The position numbers and the translations under genes were made by a program. The notes below the pieces were generated by a model. It had not been told where the DNA came from. It worked only from the letters and a program-made list of their open reading frames with translations, and searched no databases. From NCBI GenBank assembly GCA_900316005.1, contig ONBH01000002.1, positions 1 through 64,000 on the forward strand: 64,000 bases of DNA, given 5' to 3'. The DNA comes from an uncultured Bacteroidales bacterium. Its GTDB lineage: Bacteria; Bacteroidota; Bacteroidia; Bacteroidales; Paludibacteraceae. Positions 16,825-25,660 of the stretch are shown piece after piece (the stretch's first letter is position 1; each line of letters opens with the position of its first letter).

Positions 16825-17956
16825 CCTCGTGGTGCTCCGGCTGGCTGCTGATGAGGTCAAGGACCTACAGCGTGAGCAGGAACAGATACGCCGTGAGTTG
16901 GCGGAAACGGAACAACTACTGAAGGAAACCAAGAAGAATGAGACAGCCACGACCAACAAACTCACCTTGCTCAATAAGAACATCAAGGATCGCAAACGTC
17001 TCATCAATGGCATCAACAGAGAGATACAGGCTATCGACCACGACATGCTCCGCCTCGTAGCGCGCCGTGGCGAACTGCAGGTGGAACAGAACCGCCTACG
17101 CGAGGACTATGCCCAACTCATCCGCAAGACCCATTATCAGCAGCGCATGCAGTCACCGCTGCTCTTTATCCTGTCTGCCAAGAACTTCCAGCAACTCATG
17201 CGCCGCATGCGTTACCTAAGGCAGTTTGCACGCTACCGTCAGCGCCAGGTTGCCGCCATTGAGGCTACCCAGGCGGATATCGATGCCCAGAACCAAAGCC
17301 TTGCGGAGCGTAAAACCGAACGCAACGCAGCGCTGAAGTCGCAGCAGAAAGAGCAAGAACAACTGACGCGAGACCAACGCAAGCAGCAGAAGATGCTCAA
17401 TGAACTCAAGAAGAAGGAGAAAAACCTGGCTGCCAAACAGAAGAAACAGCAGAAACGCATCAACGAAATCAACAAGAAGATAGAAGATGTCATCCGCAAA
17501 CAAGCCACCAAGACGACGCTGACCAAGGAACAACAACTACTGGCGGGTGGTTTCGAGCAGAACAAAGGCCGTCTGCCCTGGCCCGTGGAGAAAGGTTTCA
17601 TCAGCGGTACCTTCGGCGTGCACCAGCACCCCGTCTATGAGCACGTGACGGTTAATAACAAGGGTATCTACCTGCAGACTACCGCCGGCAGCACGGCACG
17701 GGCAGTCTATGAGGGCGAGGTGTCCAGCTGTGTGGTACTGGGTAATACCTATGCCGTCATCGTACAGCATGGTAACTACCGAACCGTCTATTCCAACCTT
17801 AGCCAACTCAAGGTCAAACAGGGCGACAAGGTAAAAGCCAAACAGGCACTCGGTATCATCTACTCCGACCCTGATGACGACAATAAGACCGAGGTCTATT
17901 TTCAGATTTACAAGGACCGCCAACTGCTGGACCCCACGCCCTGGCTGGCAAGATAG
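16781..17956 (+). CDS. envC: murein hydrolase activator, EnvC-like
   Basis: 391 residues: signal peptide (KLRFILCLVCSLVVLRLAAD), long coiled coil about 22-250 ('EQEQIRRELAETEQLLKETKK', 'KKKEKNLAAKQKKQQKRINE'), and a C-terminal LytM/M23 domain (about 265-391). The metal ligands of active M23 peptidases are missing: the usual H-x-G-x-D is 'HVTVNNKGIYL', and the final HxH region is 'TEVYFQIYKD'. That is typical of EnvC-type activators, which switch on cell-wall amidases at the septum instead of cutting. ATG 16787 is an equally good start. Its stop TAG is in a repeat. Confidence 0.88.
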   Translation: MNMKKLRFILCLVCSLVVLRLAADEVKDLQREQEQIRRELAETEQLLKETKKNETATTNKLTLLNKNIKDRKRLINGINREIQAIDHDMLRLVARRGELQVEQNRLREDYAQLIRKTHYQQRMQSPLLFILSAKNFQQLMRRMRYLRQFARYRQRQVAAIEATQADIDAQNQSLAERKTERNAALKSQQKEQEQLTRDQRKQQKMLNELKKKEKNLAAKQKKQQKRINEINKKIEDVIRKQATKTTLTKEQQLLAGGFEQNKGRLPWPVEKGFISGTFGVHQHPVYEHVTVNNKGIYLQTTAGSTARAVYEGEVSSCVVLGNTYAVIVQHGNYRTVYSNLSQLKVKQGDKVKAKQALGIIYSDPDDDNKTEVYFQIYKDRQLLDPTPWLAR

Positions 17957-17995
17957 TTGATAAGAACCCCTCCCGACCTCCCCACAAGGGAGGTG
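17954..17995 (+). repeat. GC-rich palindromic element after envC
   Basis: Directly after the envC stop (TAGTTGA) comes TAAGAACCCCTCCCGACCTCCC-cacaa-GGGAGG. It is the same sequence as at 11016-11050 except for one G lost in the right arm. It is followed by a short heptamer run (GTGAAAA GTGAAAA ATTGATA) to the FKBP start. Confidence 0.85.
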
Positions 17996-18016
17996 AAAAG
18001 TGAAAAATTGATAGTT

Positions 18017-18490
18017 ATGAATAGATTTCAATATATAGTATTGTTTGCGATAGTGGCATTACTGACTGCTTGCAAGCAGGACAACTGGCTGGACTGGAAA
18101 GCTGAGAATGCGGCATTCCTCGAACAGAACATACAGAACGACAGCATTCAGGTGACACCCTCCGGACTGCAGTACCGCGTTATCCGGCAAGGCATACCCC
18201 ACGCAGCGCCTCGTCCCGATGAGCTGAAGACGGTAGTCGTGACCTATACCGGTAAGTTTATCAACGGCTACGTCTTTGACTCCGGCGAGAATGTGCCCAT
18301 GACAATGGCTTCACTTATCGAAGGCTTCCGCGAAGGACTCAAGAAGATGGATGTATCCGCGCGGTATATCCTGTATGTGCCATACGATTTAGCCTATGGC
18401 GAGAACGGAACCGGTAACGAAGGAACGGCAGCCTATATTCCGCCGTACAGCACGCTGATATTTGATGTAACGCTGAATCAATGTTTCTAA
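18017..18490 (+). CDS. FKBP-type peptidyl-prolyl isomerase lipoprotein
   Basis: 157 residues from ATG 18017; earlier in-frame codons are repeat-derived. Lipobox 'ALLTACKQDN'. FKBP core: 'SGLQYRVIRQG', 'VVVTYTGKFINGYVFDSGEN', 'LIEGFREGLKKMDVSARYILYVPYDLAYGENG', 'IPPYSTLIFDVTL'. It should catalyse proline isomerisation in folding of envelope proteins. Its stop overlaps the next gene's start by 10 nt. Confidence 0.92.
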   Translation: MNRFQYIVLFAIVALLTACKQDNWLDWKAENAAFLEQNIQNDSIQVTPSGLQYRVIRQGIPHAAPRPDELKTVVVTYTGKFINGYVFDSGENVPMTMASLIEGFREGLKKMDVSARYILYVPYDLAYGENGTGNEGTAAYIPPYSTLIFDVTLNQCF

Positions 18491-18942
18491 GCCGACGTTT
18501 GCATATCCTTGCCCTGGGGCTGATAGCCTTGCTGCTTGTGCTTACCGCCTGCCGTAACAGCCGCCTGAATCCGGTGCCGTCGTATCCGGTCTATCTGGAT
18601 CTGGATATACAGGCTGAGTACCCCCATTTCGTGCCTGCCAATGGTTACCAAAGTATGACGTTCATGACGCGCCGTTACGAACGCGAGTATGTAGGTTACG
18701 GTGGCGTGTTAGTGGTCGTGGGGCTTGACGGCAAGTACCACGCCATGGATTTGTGTTGTCCGGTCTGTCTGCATCGCGATAGTGTGGTGCAGTTGGATGG
18801 GATATATGCCGTGTGTCCGATATGCGGTGAGCAGTATGATATCAGTTATGGTTTTGGTCTGCCTATGCGTGGCAAGTCTAAATGGGCTCTTCGCCCCTAT
18901 AACTGCAACTCCGGCGGCGGACACCTGATCATCAGAAATTGA
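18481..18942 (+). CDS. Rieske-like lipoprotein
   Basis: 153 residues, lipobox 'VLTACRNSR'. The second half follows the Rieske layout: 'VVGLDGKYHAMDLCCPVCLHRDS' then 'YAVCPICGEQYDISYGFGLPMRG' and 'LRPYNC'. A classical Rieske centre uses CxH and CxxH; here the pairs are CPVC-LH and CPIC-GE, so the second histidine is absent. It may bind zinc or another cofactor instead of [2Fe-2S]. It overlaps FKBP by 10 nt, and its TGA lies in a TTGAAAA heptamer run. Confidence 0.65.
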   Translation: MFLSRRLHILALGLIALLLVLTACRNSRLNPVPSYPVYLDLDIQAEYPHFVPANGYQSMTFMTRRYEREYVGYGGVLVVVGLDGKYHAMDLCCPVCLHRDSVVQLDGIYAVCPICGEQYDISYGFGLPMRGKSKWALRPYNCNSGGGHLIIRN

Positions 18943-18944
18943 AA

Positions 18945-19442
18945 ATGGAAAATGAAAAACTGAAAATAGGCATATTGACCCGCCTGCATGGACATCGGGG
19001 TGAGATACAATGCAGGGCTGAGAACAGCCTATGGGAGGATGCTGACGACCCCACCTGGCTCTTCCTGCGCCTGGATGGGCTTGATGTGCCCTTCCGCGTA
19101 TTGGATTGGCGAACCAAAGGGACGGACGAACTGCTCTTCACCCTCAAAGGGGTTGATAGCGAAGAGAAAGCCCTGCGCCTCGTTGGCGCTGAGGCCTTTA
19201 TGCTCCTGCGCGAAGCCAATGTACCCGCGGAAGGTGACCTGATGATCTGGCAGGACCTCGCCGGCTGGACGGTGCGTTCGCCCTACGGCGAAGAAGCCCA
19301 AATAGCGGATGTCGATACGACTACTGCCAACTGCCTGGCACGCCTACATGACGGACGACTCATACCGCTGCACGAAGACCTGATCGCGCAAATCAATCCC
19401 GATGACAAAATACTAACCTATCGTTTAGCCCTGACATTATGA
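18945..19442 (+). CDS. rimM: 16S rRNA processing protein RimM
   Basis: 165 residues from ATG 18945 (an in-frame TTG at 18939 overlaps the previous stop). N-terminal 'KIGILTRLHGHRGEIQC' is the RimM barrel signature; the C-terminal PRC-barrel holds 'WQDLAGWTVRSPYGEEAQIADV' and 'RLIPLHEDLIAQINPDDKIL'. It binds S19 and assists 30S head maturation. The first six codons are written in a TGAAAAA-type heptamer repeat. ATGA overlap with the next gene indicates coupling. Confidence 0.9.
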   Translation: MENEKLKIGILTRLHGHRGEIQCRAENSLWEDADDPTWLFLRLDGLDVPFRVLDWRTKGTDELLFTLKGVDSEEKALRLVGAEAFMLLREANVPAEGDLMIWQDLAGWTVRSPYGEEAQIADVDTTTANCLARLHDGRLIPLHEDLIAQINPDDKILTYRLALTL

Positions 19443-19951
19443 AAAAACGACTCATTCTACTCATCCTCTGCCTGCTGCCCTTCGGCTTGCTGTTGGCCGA
19501 TTCAGCCGAAGATGCCAAGCAGGCTGCACGCCTCATGACCAAGGCGGAGAAACTATTCAAAAAACACCTTTACCTCGAGGCGATGGATTCGGCTACTTTG
19601 GCCTATCGTATCAGCCCACAGAGCGTTGCTGCACGCACGTTTATCTATAAGAACTGGGACAAAACCATGCGTTATGCCACCGAGCTTATCGAGGCGCATG
19701 CCGTCGTTGAGGACCTCGGGGACGCACGCGTGCGCTATAACACCTATCGCCTTATGGCGGATATCAACGATAACCTACAGGCGGCACCCCTACCCATACA
19801 CGCTAACTATGACCGCTGGGTCTGGATGCCCGAGATGCAGTATTGGGATGGCTATCTCAGTGACGAGAAGAAACGTGTCAAACGACTCGAGAAAGAAGAA
19901 GCAGCACGTAAGGCTGTGTTGGATGCCGAGAAAGAATTAGACCCCCAATGA
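19439..19951 (+). CDS. small exported protein of unknown function
   Basis: 170 residues with a signal peptide (MKKRLILLILCLLPFGLLLAD). The mature part is alpha-helical with a TPR-like segment ('ARLMTKAEKLFKKHLYLEAMDSATLAYRISP'), a middle 'HANYDRWVWMPEMQYWDGYLSD' and a highly charged C-terminal helix. I do not recognise a family. ATGA overlaps on both sides place it between rimM and the RNA methyltransferase in one translational chain. Confidence 0.75.
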   Translation: MKKRLILLILCLLPFGLLLADSAEDAKQAARLMTKAEKLFKKHLYLEAMDSATLAYRISPQSVAARTFIYKNWDKTMRYATELIEAHAVVEDLGDARVRYNTYRLMADINDNLQAAPLPIHANYDRWVWMPEMQYWDGYLSDEKKRVKRLEKEEAARKAVLDAEKELDPQ

Positions 19952-20481
19952 CCGATTACCGCAAACTACGGGTTCAGGAAATGAACCGTCTGAGCGTCGA
20001 GGCTTTCCGCAGCTCCGACAAGACACCCCTCATCGCCATTCTTGATAACGTGCGCAGCCAACATAATGTGGGGGCTGTCTTCCGTACTGCCGACGCCTTC
20101 CGGCTGGCAGGAGTGTGGCTCTGCGGCATATGCTGCACACCACCCAACGACGAGATACACAAGACCGCCCTCGGAGCTGAGGAAACGGTCGATTGGCGTT
20201 ATTTTGAAGACACACGCGATGCTGTCAGACTGCTGCACGAACAGGGCTGGAAGGTCTATGCCGTTGAGCAGACTACCAACAGCCTGACGCCCGACTGCTT
20301 CCGACCCGATGGACCCACGGCCGTTGTCTTTGGACACGAGGTCTTTGGCGTGCAGCAGGAGGTCATTGACCTCTCAGACGGCACCATCGAGATACCCCAG
20401 TTCGGTACCAAGCACAGCTTGAATGTCAGTGTCACCGCAGGAATCATACTCTATGAACTATCCCGCCAACTCCGACAATAA
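19948..20481 (+). CDS. TrmH/SpoU-family RNA 2'-O-methyltransferase
   Basis: 177 residues, SPOUT fold. The three family motifs are present: 'NVRSQHNVGAVFRTADAF' (about 34-51), 'AVVFGHEVFGVQ' and 'IPQFGTKHSLNVSVTAGIIL'. It transfers methyl from SAM to a ribose 2'-OH of tRNA or rRNA; the target cannot be assigned. Located among rimM and a possible rRNA-modifying U32 protein, so ribosomal RNA is plausible (inference). It overlaps the U32 gene by 29 nt. Confidence 0.9.
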   Translation: MTDYRKLRVQEMNRLSVEAFRSSDKTPLIAILDNVRSQHNVGAVFRTADAFRLAGVWLCGICCTPPNDEIHKTALGAEETVDWRYFEDTRDAVRLLHEQGWKVYAVEQTTNSLTPDCFRPDGPTAVVFGHEVFGVQQEVIDLSDGTIEIPQFGTKHSLNVSVTAGIILYELSRQLRQ

Positions 20482-22222
20482 ACGCTTAACGTTGCTCGCA
20501 CCGGCACGTAACGCCAGCGTCGCACGCGCAGCCATACAGGCGGGCGCTGACGCAATATACATTGGTGCCCCCCGCTTCGGCGCACGCCAGGCGGCGGGTA
20601 ACAGCCTGGATGATATCCGCCAACTCGTGGCATACGCCCGTACCTATGGCGTGGATATTCTGGTGACACTCAACACACTGCTGACCGATGAAGAGCGCCC
20701 CGAAGCCGTCCGAATGGCATGGCAACTATACGAGGCAGGTGTCTCGGCGCTGATTATTCAAGACCTCACCCTGCTGGACTGCGATATGCCACCTATTCGC
20801 CTGCATGCCTCCACCCAGTGCGACAACCGCACACCCGAACAGGCTGTCCGGCTCCAGCGCATGGGCTTCCGACGCGTGGTACTCGCCCGCGAACTGGGGC
20901 TTAGCGAGATACGCGCTATCCGTGACGCCGTGCGGCAGGATGCTATGGAGCGAGGGGTTGAGCCTATCGAACTGGAGGCTTTTGTGCATGGTGCACTGTG
21001 CGTCTCGTATTCCGGACGCTGCTATCTGAGCGAGTGCCTTACCGGCCGATCGGCCAACCGCGGCTGCTGTGCACAGATGTGCCGACTGCCCTATGATATC
21101 TTGGATCGCGATAAAGCAGTTCTTCGCGATGACTGCGGCCGTCCGCTCGCGCAACAGTATGCACTCTCGCTGCAAGACCTCGACCGTAGTGCTTTCTTAG
21201 CCGAACTCATCGATGCCGGCGTTACGACCTTTAAGATTGAAGGCCGACTCAAAGACGAAGCCTACGTCACCAATATAACCGCCTACTATCGCCAAAAGAT
21301 CGATAGTCTCAGCGCGCAACAGTCCGATGGCGATTCAGTCTTCCGCCGGAACTTTGTGCCGAATCCTGCTAAGACTTTCCACCGTGGGCAGACCGATTAT
21401 TTCTTGCACGGTCGTACAGCCCATATGGCCAATTGGCAGACACCCAAATCGACGGGAGAGGCCATCGGAACCGTTCTGGCTGCCCGAGGTAACACCCTTA
21501 CTGTTCGCCTCCATGAAGGCGTTGTCCTCCATAACGGTGACGGACTCAGCATCGATCAAGAGGGCTTCTCGGTCAATGGCATTCAGGGTAACACCCTGCT
21601 GATTAACAAACCCCTATCCCGAGAACCGAGAACCGATAACCGGGAACCCGGATCCCTCCACCGCAACCTCGATACCGAATTTCTCCGTTCGCTCCATGCC
21701 GAGCGACGCATCCTGCTCGACCTGCTCGTATCGGAAACACCGGATGGCTTCACGATTACCTATAGCAACGCGACACGGCACTTCTCGCGCCATTTTGTCT
21801 ATCCTCACGAGGCGGCCTCCAATCCCGAACGCGCCCTGACCACGATGCGCGAACAGCTCGCCAAACTCGGCGACACACCCTATGAGGTACGCCGCGTGAC
21901 GCTGCAGACCGAGCCTTATTTCATTCCCATCAGTGTCTTGAACAGCTGGCGACGCGAGTTGATTCCAGCCATGCCCGTACCCCAACAAACAAAGGAAGAG
22001 ACGGTAACGAATACCGCCTCTGTTGGTGCCTCTTTTAGAACCTATTCGGCAGACATACCGGAGGCGCTGATGACCTGCAGATACTGTATGCTGTACGAGA
22101 TGGGGCATTGTCGCAAGCTCAATCCACTGGCCAACGAACCCGCCTATCTCCGTACCTCAACCGGTACTCTTCTCCGCCTTACCTTTGACTGCCGTGCCTG
22201 TGAGATGCGCATCTCGCGCTGA
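20453..22222 (+). CDS. peptidase U32 family protein (RlhA/YegQ-like)
   Basis: 589 residues from ATG 20453. N-terminal TIM-barrel region 'LLAPARNASVARAAIQAGADAIYIGAPRFGAR', central U32 signature 'EAFVHGALCVSYSGRCYLSECL...NRGCCAQMCRLPY', and a C-terminal cysteine cluster (CRYCMLYEMGHC ... CRAC) suited to an Fe-S site. Family members include RlhA, needed for hydroxylation of 23S rRNA C2501, and collagenase-like proteins; RNA modification is the better guess here from context. Residues about 389-400 (REPRTDNREPG) are coded by a 7-bp repeat and look like an insertion. Confidence 0.88.
   Translation: MNYPANSDNKRLTLLAPARNASVARAAIQAGADAIYIGAPRFGARQAAGNSLDDIRQLVAYARTYGVDILVTLNTLLTDEERPEAVRMAWQLYEAGVSALIIQDLTLLDCDMPPIRLHASTQCDNRTPEQAVRLQRMGFRRVVLARELGLSEIRAIRDAVRQDAMERGVEPIELEAFVHGALCVSYSGRCYLSECLTGRSANRGCCAQMCRLPYDILDRDKAVLRDDCGRPLAQQYALSLQDLDRSAFLAELIDAGVTTFKIEGRLKDEAYVTNITAYYRQKIDSLSAQQSDGDSVFRRNFVPNPAKTFHRGQTDYFLHGRTAHMANWQTPKSTGEAIGTVLAARGNTLTVRLHEGVVLHNGDGLSIDQEGFSVNGIQGNTLLINKPLSREPRTDNREPGSLHRNLDTEFLRSLHAERRILLDLLVSETPDGFTITYSNATRHFSRHFVYPHEAASNPERALTTMREQLAKLGDTPYEVRRVTLQTEPYFIPISVLNSWRRELIPAMPVPQQTKEETVTNTASVGASFRTYSADIPEALMTCRYCMLYEMGHCRKLNPLANEPAYLRTSTGTLLRLTFDCRACEMRISR
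21619..21650 (+). repeat. 7-bp array inside the U32 gene
   Basis: CGAGAAC CGAGAAC CGATAAC CGGGAAC is read in frame as SREPRTDNREPG. The same unit series occurs inside the TonB receptor at 35249-35279, in the same reading frame, giving the near-identical peptide REPKTDNRKP. Confidence 0.8.
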
Positions 22223-22228
22223 TCTACC

Positions 22229-22276
22229 AGTCCATTAGTCTGCTATTCTGCAAGTCCACTAGTCCATTAGTCTGTT
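22229..22276. repeat. 8-bp tandem array between convergent genes
   Basis: Six octamers without interruption: AGTCCATT AGTCTGCT ATTCTGCA AGTCCACT AGTCCATT AGTCTGTT. They fill the gap between the ends of the U32 and GH53 genes. GCGTAGCGGTAT, also found before tRNA-Asp, follows at about 22279. Confidence 0.8.
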
Positions 22277-22301
22277 AGGCGTAGCGGTATGTACTCTGTA
22301 C

Positions 22302-23552
22302 TCATTTAATTATAATATATGGTATGCCCGGCAGGGGGGTGGGGATGCGTTGGCCCTGCAGGTTGTAGTACCGTACTTCGCCCTCCGGGTTTGCCTCAAC
22401 GGCCTCCATGGCGGTCAACTCGCGGATATATCCTTGCAACGCGTACAAGCCCGGCATGGCTTTGTGGTTGTTGTCGTCCCATAGTCCGCGGTTAATCCAA
22501 CCCGTCAGCACCTTGTTATCCGGACCATTGCCGTTCTCCTCCGGAAACCACCAGTATAGGCCGTTCACGTTGCTGTGATTCTTCAACTCTTCGCACAGGT
22601 CGCGGATAAACGCTGCCTGTCCTGCGGGGCTAATCGCCCATTTGGACGAGAAGTCGTAGTCTATGCCCTCGCCAATAGCCGGTTGCCATTGGTAGTAGTA
22701 GGCGGTCTCGACGATCTGAACGGTCTTGTCGGGGAAATTGTTCTGCAGCATCTTCAGCGTAGAGGACAGCACGCTGAGCCCGTTATGCCAGAAGGGGTAA
22801 TACGACAGCCCGATGATGTCGTAGTCAACCGATGCGAGGCGGGTGTAGAAGTCTTTGAGCACGTTGCTCTTGCCCGAACGCTCGGAATGGATGATAATCT
22901 GTGCATCCGGACAAACCTCGCGGCATGCTGCAGAAGCGTGGCTCAAGAGGTTCCGGAACCGCTCCCAGTTCTCTTCGGGCGAGGTGGAGAAACAACGATT
23001 CGTCGAAGAACTTCTATTTACATCTGCGCTCCACAGCATGCCGTACGATACCTCGTTGCCAATCTGGATGAAGTCGGGTGTCGCATTGGCGGCTACCAGT
23101 GCTTCCAGGCACTCCTTGGTGTAAGCATAGACGGTATCCGCCAACTCCTCATCGTTCAGCGTAGCCCAGCCAGCGGGAATCCACTGGTTGGCAGGGTCTG
23201 CCCAGGTGTCGGAGTAGTGAAAATCGAGCATCAGGGTCATTCCTTCGGCTTTGACACGCTGGCAGAATGGCAGCACGTAGGTTAAGTTCTGGCATACCTG
23301 CGGGTCGTATGCGCCCTCGGGGCTCTTCTCTTGCGGATTGACGAACAGGCGCACGCGCACGCTGTTCCAGCCGACCGATTCGCCTTTGACGTATTGAAGC
23401 ACGTCGGTGATTTTCTGACCGCTTTGGTCTTTGTACGCCACGTTGTTTGCTTCATACTTCTGCAGCATTGACATGTCGCCGCCTACATACTTCTCTTGTG
23501 CCCAACATACGGCCGAGCAGGCAAGTAACAGAATACCAATAACTCGATTCAT
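22302..23552 (-). CDS. GH53 endo-beta-1,4-galactanase
   Basis: 416 residues with a signal peptide (MNRVIGILLLACSAVCWAQ). GH53 hallmarks: 'KYVGGDMSML', 'SVRVRLFVNP', 'LMLDFHYSDTWADPANQ', acid/base Glu167 in 'QIGNEVSYGMLW', 'IIGLSYYPFWHN', nucleophile Glu282 in 'QIVETAYYY'. It cuts beta-1,4-galactan of pectic side chains. The C-terminus 'VRYYNLQGQRIPTPLPGIPYII' is the classic short T9SS-type tail, so export across the outer membrane is likely. It follows the GH97 gene on the same strand. Confidence 0.93.
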   Translation of the reverse strand: MNRVIGILLLACSAVCWAQEKYVGGDMSMLQKYEANNVAYKDQSGQKITDVLQYVKGESVGWNSVRVRLFVNPQEKSPEGAYDPQVCQNLTYVLPFCQRVKAEGMTLMLDFHYSDTWADPANQWIPAGWATLNDEELADTVYAYTKECLEALVAANATPDFIQIGNEVSYGMLWSADVNRSSSTNRCFSTSPEENWERFRNLLSHASAACREVCPDAQIIIHSERSGKSNVLKDFYTRLASVDYDIIGLSYYPFWHNGLSVLSSTLKMLQNNFPDKTVQIVETAYYYQWQPAIGEGIDYDFSSKWAISPAGQAAFIRDLCEELKNHSNVNGLYWWFPEENGNGPDNKVLTGWINRGLWDDNNHKAMPGLYALQGYIRELTAMEAVEANPEGEVRYYNLQGQRIPTPLPGIPYIIIK

Positions 23553-23555
23553 ACT

Positions 23556-23625
23556 ACAATCTTAAATCTTAAATTTTAAATCTTAAATAATAATTGTCAA
23601 TTGTCAATTATCAACTGTCAACTGA
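23556..23625. repeat. two successive 7-bp arrays between GH97 and GH53
   Basis: TCTTAAA TCTTAAA TTTTAAA TCTTAAA is followed by CAATTGT CAATTGT CAATTAT CAACTGT CAACTGA. The second series contains the GH97 stop codon and its last codons. They occupy the whole spacer ahead of the GH53 start. Confidence 0.85.
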
Positions 23626-25601
23626 ATGGCTGCTCCTCCGCCGGAGGCCAGCTGCAGGGTCAGTACATCTTCGCGTGTTACTTTCTGCGTGCTGATCTTC
23701 GTCGAGTAGGGATTCTTTCGCCAGTCGGCATCTTCACCGTCGGCATAGATGTTTGCCTCGTACGTTTGGCCCTCCTCCAGGAATGTCAGAGGTAGTTCGA
23801 TGCTGCGGGCATCGTCATTGGTTATGGCACCTATGTACCAGTTCTGTCCGCCGCGCAGCTGACGTGCCATGACAACGTATTCGCCTATCTTGCCGTCTAT
23901 GAGATGCGACTGCTCCCAGTCACACGGCACATCTCGGATAAACTGAAACGCATCGGGTTGCGCCTCGTAGTTCTCCGGCAGGTCGCAAGCCATCTGTAGC
24001 GGTGAGTAGAGCACCACGAACAGGGCTAACTGGTTAGCCAGGGTCGCATGCACACGTGTCTGCGGATAGACCGGATTGGCAAAGTTGAATACGCCCGGTG
24101 TGTAGTCCACAGGACCCGCCATCACGCGTGTGTAGGGTAGTACCGTTGTGTGCCATGCCGGACTACCGCCGTCTGTTGCCCACGCATTCCATTCCTGTCC
24201 GCGTACGCCCTCCTGCGTCAGCAGGTTGGGGTAGGTGCGTTGCAGGCCGGTAGGCATGACGGGTTCGTGGTTGTCGATGCAGATATGGTATTTGGCTGCC
24301 GTCTCGATGACCTTGCGGTAGTGCCGCACCCCCGACTGACTACGGTTGTATTGCAAGCCGTCCACGGTGCGGATTATCGGACTTACGTAGCCCGTCTTGA
24401 TGGCATGAATACCGTGGGCTGCATGGTATTGGTAGGCGTCCTCCAGTTGCGCCTCGTAGTCGGCTGCATTACCGCCTGTCTCGTTGTGACCGATGATCTG
24501 TACGCCTAATGAATCGGCATAACGGCTCAGCTCGTTCATATCCCAGTCGGCGTAGGGGGTGGTGAAGTCAAAGTGAGACCAGTCTTCCCATCCTAAGTTC
24601 CAACCCTCGGCCAACACGCCTCCGAATCCGTTATGGGCGGCAAAATCCAAGTAACGCTTCATATTCTCGGTCGTTGCACCGTGCTTCGGACCCATCTCCC
24701 AGGTCATCTGCTTGAGGTGCATACCCCACCAGATGCCGATGAATTTCATGGGCTTGATCCACGATGTGTCGCTTAGGCGGCAGGGGTCGTTGAGATTCAG
24801 CATGATGCGTGATGCCATCATATCACTCAGATTGTCGGTCAGTATCACAAAGCGCCAAGGGGTGGCAAACGGCGTTGTGACATAGGCTGCCACGCCGTTC
24901 TGCCACGGGGTGAGGTAGGTACCTACCGTCGTGCCGCGGAAGGTGAAGTTCTGTGCAGGGTAGTCCGTCAGCGCCGCTTCGTGGATGAAACCGTAGGTGC
25001 CGTCCATCCATTCCAGGGTCACGGGCGAGCAGGCGGTGTCTTTGGCTGAAGCTAAGTCTTTGGTCCAGAGTGCTTCGTAGTACTCCGTCCGCCAGGGTAT
25101 AGACCAAACCTCCGGTTCAACGGCAAATTTGTATTCGGTTGCCTCGCTTAGGATGGTGAGGCTGTCAAAGCGTTCGGGGAAGGTGTAACGCAGGGCAAAA
25201 CCATCGTCAAAGGCGCGGAATGTGATATCCAGCGGCGCGCCGCAGGCATGACGCAGATGAACCACCATCTCGTTGTAGTGGTTGCGTATCAGGCGTTCTT
25301 CGCCCCATACGGTCTCCCAGGTCTCGTCATGGGTTGAGGTCGTTGTGTTCTGAACCTTAAAAGTTGCTGTTAGCGGAAATGTCGTCTCGACGCCATCCTT
25401 GTCGTCCCTCAGGGTGAAACCCAATGCCGAAGGCAGTACAACGAGTTTGTCGTTACGTGATACTTGGTACATAGGGCGTCCGTCTGCATCTATGAGAAAC
25501 GTTACGACCAGTTTTCCGTCGGGTGACTGTATCTCCATTGTCGGCGAACATGCCGTCAGCAGCGCCGCAAGACACAGTAGTAATAAGGTGATTTTTTTCA
25601 T
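23604..25601 (-). CDS. GH97 glycoside hydrolase (SusB-like)
   Basis: 665 residues from the ATG at 25601. An earlier in-frame start would lie upstream of the promoter. Lipobox 'ALLTACSPT' indicates a lipoprotein. GH97 features: 'MEIQSPDGKLVV', 'FALRYTFPE', 'VLAEGWNLGWEDW', 'GIHAIKTGYVSPI', 'CIDNHEPVMPTGLQRTYPNLLTQEGVRGQEWNAW', 'YTPGVFNF'. A glycine in the IKTGY segment, where retaining members carry the Asp nucleophile, points to the inverting, SusB-type alpha-glucosidase branch. The last residues (QLTVDN) and the stop are repeat-encoded. Confidence 0.9.
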   Translation of the reverse strand: MKKITLLLLCLAALLTACSPTMEIQSPDGKLVVTFLIDADGRPMYQVSRNDKLVVLPSALGFTLRDDKDGVETTFPLTATFKVQNTTTSTHDETWETVWGEERLIRNHYNEMVVHLRHACGAPLDITFRAFDDGFALRYTFPERFDSLTILSEATEYKFAVEPEVWSIPWRTEYYEALWTKDLASAKDTACSPVTLEWMDGTYGFIHEAALTDYPAQNFTFRGTTVGTYLTPWQNGVAAYVTTPFATPWRFVILTDNLSDMMASRIMLNLNDPCRLSDTSWIKPMKFIGIWWGMHLKQMTWEMGPKHGATTENMKRYLDFAAHNGFGGVLAEGWNLGWEDWSHFDFTTPYADWDMNELSRYADSLGVQIIGHNETGGNAADYEAQLEDAYQYHAAHGIHAIKTGYVSPIIRTVDGLQYNRSQSGVRHYRKVIETAAKYHICIDNHEPVMPTGLQRTYPNLLTQEGVRGQEWNAWATDGGSPAWHTTVLPYTRVMAGPVDYTPGVFNFANPVYPQTRVHATLANQLALFVVLYSPLQMACDLPENYEAQPDAFQFIRDVPCDWEQSHLIDGKIGEYVVMARQLRGGQNWYIGAITNDDARSIELPLTFLEEGQTYEANIYADGEDADWRKNPYSTKISTQKVTREDVLTLQLASGGGAAIQLTVDN

Positions 25602-25628
25602 AAAGATAGTAAAATTATGATTGGTGTG

Positions 25629-25660
25629 CAAAGGTACAACAAATATTGCAAATATGCAAA
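25629..25660 (-). promoter_or_regulatory. promoter of GH97-GH53
   Basis: On the minus strand TTTG (25660-25657), 20 nt, TACCTTTG (25636-25629), 28 nt before the GH97 ATG. It probably drives both glycosidase genes. Confidence 0.8.

Noticed and set aside
16781-17956. EnvC-like protein as an active M23 endopeptidase
   Set aside because: The Asp and final His zinc ligands are replaced (NKGIYL; TEVYFQIYKD), which fits an amidase activator.
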